Assembly (NCBI GenBank): GCA_963824985.1
Contig: CAWGRQ010000034.1
Location: forward strand, 62,001-126,000
Length of the DNA stretch: 64,000 nt
Source: JAFNAG01 sp963824985
GTDB lineage: Bacteria > Acidobacteriota > UBA6911
Direction: 5' to 3'
Below the pieces are notes generated by a model, which was given only the letters and a program-made list of their open reading frames with translations, searched no databases and was not told the DNA's origin. Within the stretch, counting starts at the first letter, position 1, and every line of letters begins with the position of its first letter. Position numbers and translations under genes: made by a program. Positions 8,678 through 18,981 of the stretch are shown one piece after another.

Positions 8678-9421
8678 ATGACTCCCACTGAAGTGGTATT
8701 TCTTGGCACCGGGGACGCGTTTTGTACCGCCGGCCGCAACCAGTCCTCCTATCTGGTCAGGACTGAGGAAGCTACGCTATTGTTGGACTGCGGTGCGACG
8801 GCACTCACATCCTTGAAGCGCGAGGGAATCGATACCACAGCCATCGACACGATCTTCCTGAGCCATCTGCATGGCGACCATTTTGCCGGACTGCCGTTCC
8901 TGTTTCTCGAATACATGTTCGAGAACCGGCGGCAGCGCCCGTTGCGCATCTGCGGCCCTCCGGGTACGGAGGAGCGCGTAGCCCGGATCTTTGCCGCCAT
9001 GTATCACGATCTTGCGGCCAAGCCGTTGCCGTTCAAAATCGAACATACGGAATTGTTGCCGCAGCATCCCCTGGAATTGGGAAGCATCCGGCTCACGCCG
9101 TTTCGAGTTCCCCACCAGGAGACGGAAATATCACTGGGTCTCGGGATTCGTACCGGGAGGCACAGCATCTTGTATTCAGGGGATACCGGTTGGACGGAGG
9201 ACCTGCTGGTTCATGCCTGGGGGACCGACCTGTTTATTTGTGAATGCTGCTTTTTCGAAACCCGCTTGCCGATCCACCTGGACTACCCTCGGATTTGGGA
9301 AAACCGCGAGCGATTCGGCACTTCCCGGCTCGTCCTTACCCACCTCGGCAGAGAGGTGCTGGCGCGGCGCAACGAGCTGGAACTGGAACTGGCAGAGGAT
9401 CATCTGACAGTGAAATTATAG
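8678..9421 (+). CDS. Metallo-beta-lactamase-fold hydrolase (RNase Z-like)
   Basis: A 247-aa protein. SHLHGDHFAG gives H63, H65, D67 and H68 of the HxHxDH zinc site, YSGDTGW gives the bridging Asp, and LTHLG near residue 225 a further His. The order and length fit the RNase Z / ribonuclease BN side of the superfamily, though the protein lacks the exosite arm of true tRNase Z and is short. Start at 8678 because MTPTEVVFLGTGDA is the family N-terminus; no good ribosome site is visible. Confidence 0.75.
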   Translation: MTPTEVVFLGTGDAFCTAGRNQSSYLVRTEEATLLLDCGATALTSLKREGIDTTAIDTIFLSHLHGDHFAGLPFLFLEYMFENRRQRPLRICGPPGTEERVARIFAAMYHDLAAKPLPFKIEHTELLPQHPLELGSIRLTPFRVPHQETEISLGLGIRTGRHSILYSGDTGWTEDLLVHAWGTDLFICECCFFETRLPIHLDYPRIWENRERFGTSRLVLTHLGREVLARRNELELELAEDHLTVKL

Positions 9422-9710
9422 CTGCACCTCCATCGTGCCGTTCAGCAGTGAAATCCGCCCCGCCACGCATGGACAGAAAGCTTGAAGCTATCTGGCGCGT
9501 GTGCCGGGACCCGGTTCCGGATCTGTTCCCTTTAGCCCGCTTTTCTCTCCAGATTTCGGTGCGATGCGGCGCAGACAGGCATGAATACAAGGCGCGCGAC
9601 CTGAGCGCGCCGCAGGCGTACTTGAAAGTGCGTCGAGGCAGCCGACCGAGCGCAACGCAATAGACATGCCCGGATCCGCCGCTGCAGTCAAAGCCGGTGG
9701 GGAATGCGGC
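9422..9710. repeat. Intergenic with a short palindromic repeat
   Basis: No gene is seen. Around 9590-9660 is a GC-rich stretch (GGCGCGCGACCTGAGCGCGCC) followed by the hairpin CGTACTTGAAAGTGCG. This type of sequence recurs in environmental genomes as an interspersed palindrome; that last point is recollection, not shown here. Confidence 0.35.
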
Positions 9711-11096
9711 CTAGCCACACCCTGGCTGCTCGCCCCCAGACGCGGGAATCGCATCCGAAACCGCATTGCGCCGCACCAGCACCATGGTCATGTCGTCTCC
9801 GCGCGGTCCGTCACCGGCAAAAGCACGCACCGCATCACACAGCTTTTGCCTAAGCTCTTCGAGCCGCTCGCGGCAGTGGCGACGGATGAGTTCTCCGACG
9901 CGCTGCGAGCCGAATTCCTCGCCCTCCTGATTGGCGCATTCGAAGAAACCGTCACTGATCAACGCAAAGATATCGCCAGACTCCATGATGACCGGCGGAG
10001 GTGCGATCAGGGGAGTCCCCGCCAAAATCCCTAACGGCGGCGCTGAAGCATCCAGCCACTCCAGCCGGTCCTGCCCGGCATGATAGTGCAGCAGGGGAGC
10101 CTGCCCTCCCGAATGGTATTGGATCACGTTCTCGGAGCTGTCCAGAATTCCGGCGAACGCCGTGATGAAGCGGCCCGGAGGCAAGTCAGCTTCCAGCCGA
10201 AGATTGATGCTCGACAGCAACTCGCCAATATTCGTACCGAGCAACAATCCCAAGCGAAACATGGCCCGGAATTGAGAGACGCTCAGCGCCGGCCCGATGC
10301 CGTGTCCAGTGGCATCCGCCATAAGCAGGGCGACGCGCCGCTCTCCCAGGGCCACGGCATCGTATATGTCGCCGCCGGTCTCATCGGCCGGCTCGGACCA
10401 GGCGGCGAGCTGGTAGCCGGCCAGCACGGGCATCGTGCGCGGCAGCGCGCTTATCTGGATTTCCCGGGCCAATGCCAGGTCGCGCTGCATTTTCTGCTTG
10501 AGCACATACTCTTCCAGCAGCATCGCCCTCTGCAGCGCGACGGCACAGTGGGCCGCCAATATCGTGGCGATCTTTTCATCGTCCTCGTTGAAGGCACCCG
10601 AACGCCTGTTGAGGATCTGCAGGACTCCAACCAGGGTTTCATCTATTCCCAGCAAGGGCACCGAGAGCAAACAGCGTGTCCTATATCCCGTCTGACGGTC
10701 CACCTCCCGATTAAATCGGGGATCGGCGTAGCAATCCGGCACATTGATAAGCCGGCGCTGCCGTGCGGTTTCTCCCGCAATTCCCCGATCAGCGGAAAAA
10801 CGCACGACCTGTTCCAGGACAGGCTCATGAGTGCGGACGGGAGCATCGCGGGTGTCATCAGCCTCGGCAGCCTCGGTGGAGCTGGTAGCCACGCGGATGT
10901 ACAACTCATTGGTTTTGGCATCGAACAGAAACACGCTGCCACGGTCGGCGTCAAACACCTGCAAGGCAGAATCGATCGTTTTCTGCAGGATTTCATCCAC
11001 ACCGATAGGTGAGGCCAGATGACGTGTCGCGTTCAGGATGCGCCACAATCCGCAAGACTCCAGCTGCGAACAGTGTCCTGATCCGGTTCCGTACAT
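9711..11096 (-). CDS. GAF-domain PP2C (SpoIIE/RsbU-type) serine phosphatase
   Basis: About 461 aa. The GAF domain spans residues about 25-185 and contains FDADRGSVFLFD and GIAGETA. The PP2C/SpoIIE catalytic domain spans about 215-445, with metal residues in ETGGDIYDA, MADATGHG and the terminal GDDMTMVLVRR. This is the architecture of regulators that dephosphorylate anti-anti-sigma factors, but no partner gene is nearby. ATG at 11096 preferred (GGAGG just upstream, rather close); an alternative TTG at 11150 would add 18 residues. Confidence 0.85.
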   Translation of the reverse strand: MYGTGSGHCSQLESCGLWRILNATRHLASPIGVDEILQKTIDSALQVFDADRGSVFLFDAKTNELYIRVATSSTEAAEADDTRDAPVRTHEPVLEQVVRFSADRGIAGETARQRRLINVPDCYADPRFNREVDRQTGYRTRCLLSVPLLGIDETLVGVLQILNRRSGAFNEDDEKIATILAAHCAVALQRAMLLEEYVLKQKMQRDLALAREIQISALPRTMPVLAGYQLAAWSEPADETGGDIYDAVALGERRVALLMADATGHGIGPALSVSQFRAMFRLGLLLGTNIGELLSSINLRLEADLPPGRFITAFAGILDSSENVIQYHSGGQAPLLHYHAGQDRLEWLDASAPPLGILAGTPLIAPPPVIMESGDIFALISDGFFECANQEGEEFGSQRVGELIRRHCRERLEELRQKLCDAVRAFAGDGPRGDDMTMVLVRRNAVSDAIPASGGEQPGCG

Positions 11097-11339
11097 ACCC
11101 CTCCAGCCGGGTTTCCCATGGGCCTCAGCCCCAAATCCTGAACCCCACAACTATCCTCTGTTTGCGCGATCCAAGGCCCAATTCATGACCACTGGATAGG
11201 ATTCCGCAATCCTGACATCAAAAAACCTTATAAGGGTTTCTGTGCGGAAGCACAAGGAAAAATCGGAGCAGAAACGTGGGTCGGACCAACCAATTTCCGT
11301 TTCAGGCCGGGTTTACAGCAGCCGGGCTGATGTGACATA

Positions 11340-11777
11340 GTGCTTTTGAGCGGAGACCGGCTCCGAGATCGCAGTTTTCCATGCCCCCCAGGAACCGGGG
11401 CTGACGCGACTCGGCTGCTTGTGCGCCAAGGAGAGACCGAATGCCGGGTCGAAGCCCCGATCACGGTAACCGATGCGCTGATTCCGGATCTGCCGAAATC
11501 TTCGCGAGGCCGGCAGGGCCTTCCGGCCTACACCTTCGAGCGCGTCCCCGGCGAGTTATGGCGCTCGCGGCTCGAGGAGGCGAGGAACCTGATCGTCATC
11601 AATAACGCCCATCGGGATTTTGTGTATGCGGCGCGCAGCCGGGCGCTCAAGCTCCGCTATATCTGCCGCTTGTACGTAAAGGAGTTGGTGCGCAGCAATT
11701 TCCCCGGCCTCGCCGCCGAGCAGTTGCTCGAACGCACGGTGGAACTCTCCCTTTACACTGAGGAACATCTCAAATAG
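11340..11777 (+). pseudogene. Orphan C-terminal remnant, possibly of a GHKL/MutL-like ATPase
   Basis: The open frame gives 145 aa. Only the last 110 look like a real protein (RNLIVINNAHRDFVYAAR, LKLRYICRLYVKELV, LLERTVELSLYTEEHLK). This resembles the very C-terminus of large histidine-kinase-like/MutL-like ATP-binding proteins, where an N-terminal ATPase would be expected; none is upstream. The GTG start at 11340 is nominal. I treat it as a 3' gene fragment left by a deletion. Family naming is tentative. Confidence 0.4.
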
Positions 11778-11812
11778 CGCGACAGCACTTACCGCTATAT
11801 TCAGACCCAGAC

Positions 11813-12069
11813 ACTGTTCCGAAAATGGAGCCAATTCCGGTGCCGATCAACCGATCTGTTTCTGTGCCGCCCTTCAGGGCTGAGCATCTCGCCCATGGGA
11901 GAACCCCGAAGGGGCGGCGCAGCAAAGCCCAGGGCGTGAGCCCTGGGGACTGGGGATCAACCTGGCCAGAGCCCTGAAAGGGCGGCACAGTGAAAGGGCG
12001 ATGGGAGCTTAATATTTTCATGCGTCACCGGGTGCGCCATGGCGCATGAGGAGCTGCTCCGAAAATAAG
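11813..12069 (-). repeat. Family C palindromic repeat, inverted copy
   Basis: Flanked by CTGTTCCGAAAAT and CTGCTCCGAAAATAAG. It contains CCCTTCAGGG, CCCAGGGCGTGAGCCCTGGG and GCCCTGAAAGGGC palindromes and the hairpin module TTTTCATGCGTCACCGGGTGCGCCATGGCGCATGAG, in reverse orientation to the copies at 4.2 and 47.3 kb. Confidence 0.75.
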
Positions 12070-12097
12070 TCAAATTAGGTGCGGGCAGGCGCCTCCT

Positions 12098-12247
12098 GAC
12101 CTGGACCTGGACTTAGACCTGGACCTGGTCTGATGCGGACGAGGTCCACGTCCAGGACGAGGTCGAGGTCCAAGTCGGAGTCTGCATATCGCGATGCCCA
12201 TTTTCATGCGTCACCGGGTGCGCCATGGCGCATGAGGGGCTGCTTCC
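12098..12247. repeat. Hexamer-phased hairpin (family D) and a second family C module
   Basis: From 12098 the sequence runs in 6-base steps (GACCTG GACCTG GACTTA GACCTG GACCTG) and turns into complementary steps (CGAGGT CCACGT CCAGGA CGAGGT), so it can form a long imperfect hairpin to 12182. A family C hairpin module follows at 12200-12247 in minus orientation. Confidence 0.6.
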
Positions 12248-12255
12248 CTGTCTGA

Positions 12256-15200
12256 TCACGGGTTCAATTTCCTTTCGATCTGGATCGGTCCCAGTTTTGC
12301 CGGGGCGATCCGTTTGTTGAACGCGGGCACATCTGTTTTTAAGATGGCCTCCAGCTTCGCCAGTTGTGCCTCCAGCCGGGCTGACAGTTCCTTGAAGACC
12401 TCGTGCGACTGAACGGTCGGCCGCGCTTCGGCGCTCTCGACGACGCCTTGCAGCGCCGCGAGCTTGTTGTTCAGCTTGATCGGAAAGTTCAGCGGATCCT
12501 GGCTGCTCTGGTTGCGATACTGATAGATCTCCCCCTCGACCTGGGTCAGTTTTGCCGCCAGCGCTTCCCCGTCGGCGATGACTCCGGCATCCTTGTTCCG
12601 GTCGAGCTTTCCGATGCGATCGGCGATCTGATTTTTCAAGTCTCGTATGCGCACGACACTCTCATTCGCCAGGCTCAGCCGGTCGCGGATCTGCATGGCG
12701 AGCTTGAACTGTTCCTGCAGATCGGCCTCCGTTACGTTCGTGAACAATGGATGTTTCACGATCCTGACCGGCCGGTTAAGAGTCTGGCCGGGCACCGTCA
12801 GCTTCACCTGGTACGTGCCCGGAGGCGCCAGGGGGCCACGCAGGCTGCCCGCCCACAGGATAATTCCGGGGAACCCGGCGGCATCGGGATAACGCATGTC
12901 CCACACAAAACGGTTCATGCCGGCTTTGGCGCTCACCCGCGGCGGCGCCGGGGCGCGTCTCGACGACTCGGCCTCGCCTGCGGCGGCTGGCTCGGGTTTC
13001 TGTTTCTCATCGGCCGGCGTCCCGGTGAACGTGCACACCGGGTCACCCCGGCCGTCGAGGATATCAATAGTGACCTTCTCGGCCGCCTGCTTTAAGTAGT
13101 AGTCAATTGTGATTCCCCGGCTGACCGATCGAATGGCATCGGCAGGGGTGAACAGGTAGACGTTCGATTGCATCACCTCGGGAGTGAGCTGGCGCAGGAT
13201 GCCGATGTTGTCGAGGACGTAAAACGAACGGCCATGCGTCGCGATGACCAGGTCATTGTCTTTGACGGCAATGTCCTGAACCGATGCTACCGGCAGCTCC
13301 AGGCGCAACGACTGCCAGTTTCCGCCGTCATTGAACGACACGTAAATACCCTGCTCGGTGCCGGCAAACAGGAGTCCCGGCCGCCGGGGATCTTCCCGGA
13401 TCGCACGCGCGAAATCTCGCGGTCCGATGCCGTCGGTGATCTTTCTCCAGGTCCGGCCATAATCGTCGGTGCGGAAGAAGTAGGGCGTCCAGTCATCCTG
13501 CTGGTACCGGTTGGCGGCCAGGTACGCCGTACCGGCCCTGTTCGGCGAGGTCTCGATGAGACTGATGCGCGCGAAATCCGGCAAGTCAGGCGGCGTCACC
13601 CGCGCCCAGCTCTTCCCTCCGTCGCGCGTGACCGACACGACGCCGTCGTCCGAGCCGGTCCATATTGTGTTCGGCTCTCTCGGCGACGGGGCGATGGTGA
13701 AAATGGTGGCGTAGGTCTCCACCCCCGTCTGATCGAGAGTGATCGGTCCGCCGGAGGGCCCCATCGTTTTCGGGTCGGCGCGGGTCAGGTCGCCGCTGAT
13801 CCGTTCCCAGCTCTGACCCTCGTTGGAGGTCCGCCACAAATGTTGCGAGCCCGCGTAAAGCACGTTCGGGTCGGTCGGCGCAAAAACAATCGGAAACGTC
13901 CATTGGAATCTCTCTTTGATATCTATGGCCGAGTGCCCCATCGGGTTCTCGGGCCACACATTGATCTCGCGCATCTGGCCGGTCGACCGGTCGTATCGCG
14001 TCAGCAGGCCGCCATAGCTCCCGGCGTAAAAGATGTTCGGGTTGCGCGGATCGGCCGCGATGTAGCCGCTTTCACCGCCTCCCACCTGATAGAATTCATC
14101 GCCATTGCCGTCGACGGGAAGGCACACCGTGCTGTTGTCCTGCTGCGCGCCACAGACGTGGTAGGGAATATGCGCGGTTGTGATCACGTGGTAGATCTGT
14201 GCCGTCGGATAGCCCTGGCCCGTCCAGGTCTCCCCGCCGTTGTACGAAACATTTGCGCCGCCGTCGTTGCCGTTGATCATCCTTGACGGATCATTCGGAG
14301 CGATCCACAGGTCGTGGTTGTCGCCGTGGGGCGTACGCACCGTTTTATAGCTCTTGCCGCCGTCATTGGAGACATAGAATCCGGTATTCAGGACGAAAGA
14401 CACGATCCCGGTTGGCCGGATCCGCATAAATCCGCGTGTAGTAGAAAGCGCGCTGGCGGAAGCGGCGCTCTTCATTGACTTTTGTCCACGTCGCGCCCAC
14501 CATCGTCCGTGCGGAAGATGCCGCCATCTTCGGCCTCGATGATCGCCCACGCGCGATTTGAATCGGCACCCGATACGGATACCCCGACCTTGCCGATCAT
14601 TCCCTTGGGGAGTCCCGGATTGCGCGTGATTTCCGACCAGGTTTCCCCGCCGTCGGTCGATTTGAATAACCCGCTCCCCGGCCCTCCGCTCGAAAGCGAG
14701 TAGGGTGTCCGGAACACCTCCCACATGGACGCGAAGAGCACCTGAGGGTTCTTCGGATCCATGGAGAGATCGACCGCGCCGGTCCGCTCGTTCCGGTAGA
14801 GGATTTTTTGCCACGTCTTGCCGCCATCCCGGGAACGAAAGATACCCCGCTCGGGATTGGCCCCGTAAGGATGGCCGAGCGCGGCGACGTATATGATGTC
14901 GGGATTGGCGGGGTGGATGCGAATGCGTGCGATCGCTTGCGTGTCGGTCAACCCGCTTTGAGTCCATGTCTTTCCCGCATCCACGGACTTGTAGATGCCG
15001 TCACCCTGGATGATATCGCCGCGCAGTTCGGTTTCGCCGGTGCCGATAAAGACAATATCCGGATTCGACTCCGAAACCGCCACGGCCCCCACGGACGAGG
15101 TCCTGAGAGCCTGATCGGCAACCGGCCTCCAGGTGGTTCCGGCATCCGAAGTCTTCCACAGCCCTCCCCCGGTAGCCCCGAAGTAATACTCAAGCGGACG

Positions 15201-15401
15201 GCTGGAGCTCCCGGCAACCCCGATCGAGCGGCCGCCTCGATTCGGCCCGATATTACGCCATTTCAAACCGCTGAATAGCTGGGGATCATAGTTGCCGCCG
15301 GCCTGGGGCGCGTTTTTCGCCGTGCCGGTGATCGCGAGCCCGGCGGCAATCGCCATAATCAGCAACAGGGTTCTGGCAGGATGGGACGCTGATCTTCTCA
15401 T
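12256..15401 (-). CDS. Secreted Asp-box (BNR/sortilin VPS10-like) protein, interrupted by two +1 shifts
   Basis: About 1047 aa if two extra bases are removed. It starts at ATG 15401 (GGAG upstream) with a signal peptide (MRRSASHPARTLLLIMA). At least ten Asp-box repeats are visible, such as SDAGTTW, VDAGKTW, RDGGKTW, TDGGETW, NDGGKSY, NEGQSW and DYGRTW, indicating a beta-propeller pair. A C-terminal helical region follows (EEQFKLAMQIRDRLS-like, residues about 870-1040). The frame changes near 14495, where DDGG continues as ATWTKVNEERRF one frame over, and again near 14397, where DRVF continues as VLNTGFYVSNDGG. Both look like single-base insertions. Such proteins are common in Acidobacteriota; the substrate is unknown. 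Confidence 0.8.
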
Positions 15402-15862
15402 GGTCGCATCTCCGTTCGAAGAAATGTGGAGTCGGATAAAACAAAAACCGGTGAATACACGAATATCACGGATCAAGCACCGCAGTAAAGCAAGTACAGA
15501 TTTTGATGAAATACAATCGGCCCGGAGGGTACTATTAAAAAAGCAGCCCCCTGGCGCCACTTAGGGTTCGCGCAACATAAATTTGGCATTCCGGCGCGAG
15601 CCTTTGGGCATTGAAGCCACAGGAACACATGAAAACGCGCGGGAAGATCGCGAAACCAGGGGATGTCGCGCTTGTGCATCTTCCGTACGCAAGCGGCGGA
15701 ATACAACCCGTGGGGACGGCGCCAGCGCTGTTTGAATTCAGGCTGCGGCAGCCTTTCACCCTCAGATGGCCGGCGCAAAATACTTGCGCGAAAGGAGGGA
15801 GCTCTTGGCATCTCAGAGACCTGATTTACAGCAAAAACCCGGGCGGGCCGCAAGGCCCGGGG
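15402..15862. other. Intergenic region, nothing recognised
   Basis: Divergent spacer between the Asp-box gene and ftsH. The plus frame of ftsH stays open upstream to 15611, but that part (HLRDLIYSKNPGG) does not resemble FtsH. No promoter stands out. Confidence 0.4.
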
Positions 15863-17827
15863 ATGCAGGTCCCCCAGCCACCAGGCCGGCAACGCCTCTT
15901 GTTCTGGTGGATCGTCATGATGGCCCTGTTGGCCTGGAACCTGATTTCCTTCTGGCCGAAAACCAGCACGGATGTGACTCTTCCATACACGACTTTTTTG
16001 GACCAGGTGCGCTCGGACAACGTTGTCCAGGTCCACATCGTGGAAGACCAGATCACGGGATTGTTTGTAAAGCCTCTTGCCTGGCCGCAACCGGGCCCCT
16101 CAACTTCAACCGCGCAGCAGCAGAGCGCCTCGGAATCGCAACCTCCGGTCAAATCAGCTCCCGGTGAGACCAAAGCGCAACCCGCCCCAACCTACAAGGG
16201 TTTCAAGGCGACCTTTCCCAAAGACATCGGAGACCCGGGCCTGCTTCCGTTGCTCGAAAGCCACAAGGTGACGGTGGAGGTCGAATCACCTCCGAGCCAT
16301 TGGCTCGCAGTTCTGCTGACGGACGGCTTGCCTATCCTGCTGCTGGTCGGCGTGTTCGTCTGGATGGGGAGACAGGCATCGCGAGCTCAAGGAGGCATCC
16401 TCGGATTCAGCCGCTCCAAGGCGCGAAGATACACCAGCGATCGCCCCCAGGTGACCTTTGCCGACGTAGCCGGGGCCGAGGAGGCCAAAGAAGATCTGCA
16501 GGAGGAAGTGGATTTCTTGAGTCATCCGGCCAAATACCACAGCCTCGGAGCGCGAATTCCCCGGGGCGTGCTTCTCGTCGGACATCCGGGAACGGGCAAA
16601 ACGCTCCTGGCACGCGCGGTGGCGGGAGAAGCGGGCGTGCCGTTTTTCACCATCAGCGCTTCCGAATTCGTGGAAATGTTCGTGGGAGTTGGCGCCAGCC
16701 GGGTGCGCAGCCTGTTTGAGGAGGCCAAGGCTGCCGCGCCGGCAATTGTTTTTATCGATGAACTGGACGCCGTGGGACGCCGCAGGGGAGCCGGATTGGG
16801 CCAAACCAACGACGAGCGCGAGCAGACGCTCAACCAGCTGCTGGTAGAAATGGATGGGTTTGACGAACGTCATGAAGTCATCGTTTTGGCGGCCACGAAT
16901 CGACCCGACGTTCTCGATCCGGCATTGCTGCGGCCGGGACGGTTTGACCGTCAGGTCATGGTCGGACTGCCCGACCGGCCCGCTCGGGAAGGTGTCTTGC
17001 GCATCCACACCCGGGACCTGACGATCGGGCCCGATGTGGATATTTCTATCCTGGCTCGCAGCACTACAGGCATGAGCGGCGCCGATCTCGCCAACCTGTG
17101 CAACGAAGCGGCTCTCATTGCGGCCCGGCGTGGGCATACCGAAGTTGCCATGGCCGACTTCGAGGAAGCCATCGATAAGGTTATGCTGGGCGCCGCCCGG
17201 CCATCACTCCGGGATCCCGGCGAACGGCGCATCGTGGCCTACCATGAAGCCGGTCATGCCGTGGTGGCCTGGTACACGCCCGAAGCAGATCCCGTGCACA
17301 AGTTGACGATCATTCCTCACGGCCGGGCCCTCGGCGTCACGGAACAGCTGCCGGGTGACGATCGCTACAATTACAGCCGCACCTATCTGCTGGCACGCCT
17401 GGGAGTGATGCTGGGCGGCCGCACGTCTGAGGAGATTGTCCTGGGGGACGTGACGACGGGGGCGGAGAACGATCTCGTCGAGGCGACCCGCCTCGCCCGT
17501 CGGATGGTGACGCGCTGGGGAATGGGAGACCTTGGTCTGATCGCATTCAAAGCCGATGAAGAGCAACCATTCCTGGGGCATGAGCTTACGCAGGGACGGG
17601 ACTACAGCGAAGCGACGGCCGCCAGCATCGATCAGGAGGTTCGGCGGTTGCTGGCCGAGCGCCACGAGGCGGCAAGGGCCTTAATCACAAGCAAGCGACC
17701 AGAATTGGACCTGCTGGTAAAAGCCCTCCTGCAGTCGGAGTCCGTCAATCAGGCGGAGCTTGTCACCCTCTTGGGCCCTCGGAGGGAGATGGGGGAAGAT
17801 GGGGGACTGACGACGGCAAGATCATGA
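15863..17827 (+). CDS. ftsH: ATP-dependent zinc metalloprotease FtsH
   Basis: A 654-aa membrane AAA+ protease that degrades membrane and regulatory proteins. It has TM1 at about residues 12-31, a periplasmic FtsH-extracellular domain with a Pro/Gln-rich insert (75-112), and TM2 at about 147-169. The AAA core has Walker A GHPGTGKT (240-247), Walker B IVFIDE (E300), and second region of homology ATNRPDVLDPALLRPGRFDR. Zinc motif HEAGH is at 461-465 and third ligand D537. Walker A has His where GPPGTGKT is usual. The ATG at 15863 is preferred over the open extension to 15611; its ribosome site is weak. It ends one base before the convergent macrodomain gene. Confidence 0.93.
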   Translation: MQVPQPPGRQRLLFWWIVMMALLAWNLISFWPKTSTDVTLPYTTFLDQVRSDNVVQVHIVEDQITGLFVKPLAWPQPGPSTSTAQQQSASESQPPVKSAPGETKAQPAPTYKGFKATFPKDIGDPGLLPLLESHKVTVEVESPPSHWLAVLLTDGLPILLLVGVFVWMGRQASRAQGGILGFSRSKARRYTSDRPQVTFADVAGAEEAKEDLQEEVDFLSHPAKYHSLGARIPRGVLLVGHPGTGKTLLARAVAGEAGVPFFTISASEFVEMFVGVGASRVRSLFEEAKAAAPAIVFIDELDAVGRRRGAGLGQTNDEREQTLNQLLVEMDGFDERHEVIVLAATNRPDVLDPALLRPGRFDRQVMVGLPDRPAREGVLRIHTRDLTIGPDVDISILARSTTGMSGADLANLCNEAALIAARRGHTEVAMADFEEAIDKVMLGAARPSLRDPGERRIVAYHEAGHAVVAWYTPEADPVHKLTIIPHGRALGVTEQLPGDDRYNYSRTYLLARLGVMLGGRTSEEIVLGDVTTGAENDLVEATRLARRMVTRWGMGDLGLIAFKADEEQPFLGHELTQGRDYSEATAASIDQEVRRLLAERHEAARALITSKRPELDLLVKALLQSESVNQAELVTLLGPRREMGEDGGLTTARS

Positions 17828-18349
17828 TCAGATGCCCAAGATCTCATCCGCCCCCCGCGTGTAGACCGCGAGCGCGTCGGCGCCGAAACATACAAAGCGC
17901 ACCTCGCGAATGGTCTCGTCGGGCTCCAGGAAGCGTACGGTCTCCGTCAATGCGATGCGCGTGGCGCGCTCCAGCGGGAAACCATAGACACCCGTGCTGA
18001 TCGCCGGGAAGGCTATCGTGGAGAATTGACGGGCGGCAGCCAGTTCAAGGCTGTTTCGATAGCAGGCCGCAAGCAGGCGGTCCTCATCGCGCTGACCGCC
18101 GTACCAGACCGGACCCACGGTATGGATGATCCAGCGCGCGGGCAGGAGGTAGCCGCGAGTAACTTTTGCCTCGCCGGTTTCGCAGCCCCCGAGGCCACGG
18201 CATTCGGCCAGCAACTCCGGCCCTGCCGCCCGGTGAATCGCGCCGTCGACTCCACCACCTCCCAGCAGCGAGCGATTAGCGGCATTGACAATCGCATCCA
18301 CCGGTTGTCGGGTGATGTCTCCCTGTACGATCGAAATGCGGGCGCGCAT
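17828..18349 (-). CDS. ymdB: Macrodomain O-acetyl-ADP-ribose deacetylase
   Basis: 173 aa. It shows the macrodomain signature GDITRQPVDAIVNAAN at residues 9-24, the loop GGGGVDGAIHRAAG, and the second binding loop AISTGVYGFP. This is the MacroD/YmdB class that removes ADP-ribose-linked groups. GGAGG lies 6 bases before ATG 18349, which favours it over ATG 18373. Gene symbol by class, not proven orthology. Confidence 0.88.
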   Translation of the reverse strand: MRARISIVQGDITRQPVDAIVNAANRSLLGGGGVDGAIHRAAGPELLAECRGLGGCETGEAKVTRGYLLPARWIIHTVGPVWYGGQRDEDRLLAACYRNSLELAAARQFSTIAFPAISTGVYGFPLERATRIALTETVRFLEPDETIREVRFVCFGADALAVYTRGADEILGI

Positions 18350-18981
18350 TCTTCCCTCCTCACCTGCCCGCATTATTCATGAACTTCGCTCACAAACCAA
18401 TGAAAACCAGCACCCCGAACCGGTCCGTTTTCATTCGCGTTGTCCCGTGTCCTGAGAGATTGGGATCCTTCCCGTTAACTGGCAGCAGAGGATGATTCGA
18501 GGAGGTCCGAGGTGTGAGCCGGGGCGGAATTCGAACCTCCGCCAAGCCGGAGCGTGCCGACCTTCCCGCTCATGGCCATGCCCCGCAAGCTCGCGGTCTG
18601 CATTCTACATGTTGATCGGGAAGCCGTTGATTCGCGGTAAGATTTATCATCCAGCCTTATTTGGAGGGCAAATCGACCCGTTTTCCCGTTTGGGGTCGAT
18701 GCCCCGGCATCCGGCGGAATTGTGGGGCGGTCGCTCATGAAATCCTTCCAAGGTGAAGGTGGTTGTTGCGGTAAGTCTGGGGTGATACACTGCGGCTAAG
18801 TAATAAACGCGAACTCCGGATCAAGAACCAGAGTGCGTTCAGCCTTTGCCCGTAGCTCATCAGGATTCTGCCTCCAGAAGGAATTTGCTGAATCCAATCC
18901 GGAAAGCCGGGCCGGCAGTATTTGAAGTCCTTTACGTCGCGATATTTCAGCTTTTGAATTATTCTCCGGGAGGAGCACATC
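18350..18981. other. Intergenic region with a tRNA-like T-arm and a candidate promoter
   Basis: No protein gene is supported. The minus strand around 18516-18550 reads GGAGGTTCGAATTCC, like a tRNA T-loop, but no complete cloverleaf could be drawn. On the plus strand TTGTTG (18763-18768) and TACACT (18786-18791) with a 17-base spacer form a possible promoter about 190 bases before the dehydrogenase gene. Confidence 0.3.

Noticed and set aside
15611..15862. N-terminal extension of FtsH by 84 residues
   Set aside because: The extension has no FtsH similarity and would put soluble sequence before the first membrane helix; ATG 15863 fits the family length.
18475..18620. tRNA gene on the minus strand (GGAGGTTCGAATTCC T-loop)
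   Set aside because: The T-stem pairs poorly and no acceptor, D or anticodon arms could be matched; at most a relic.
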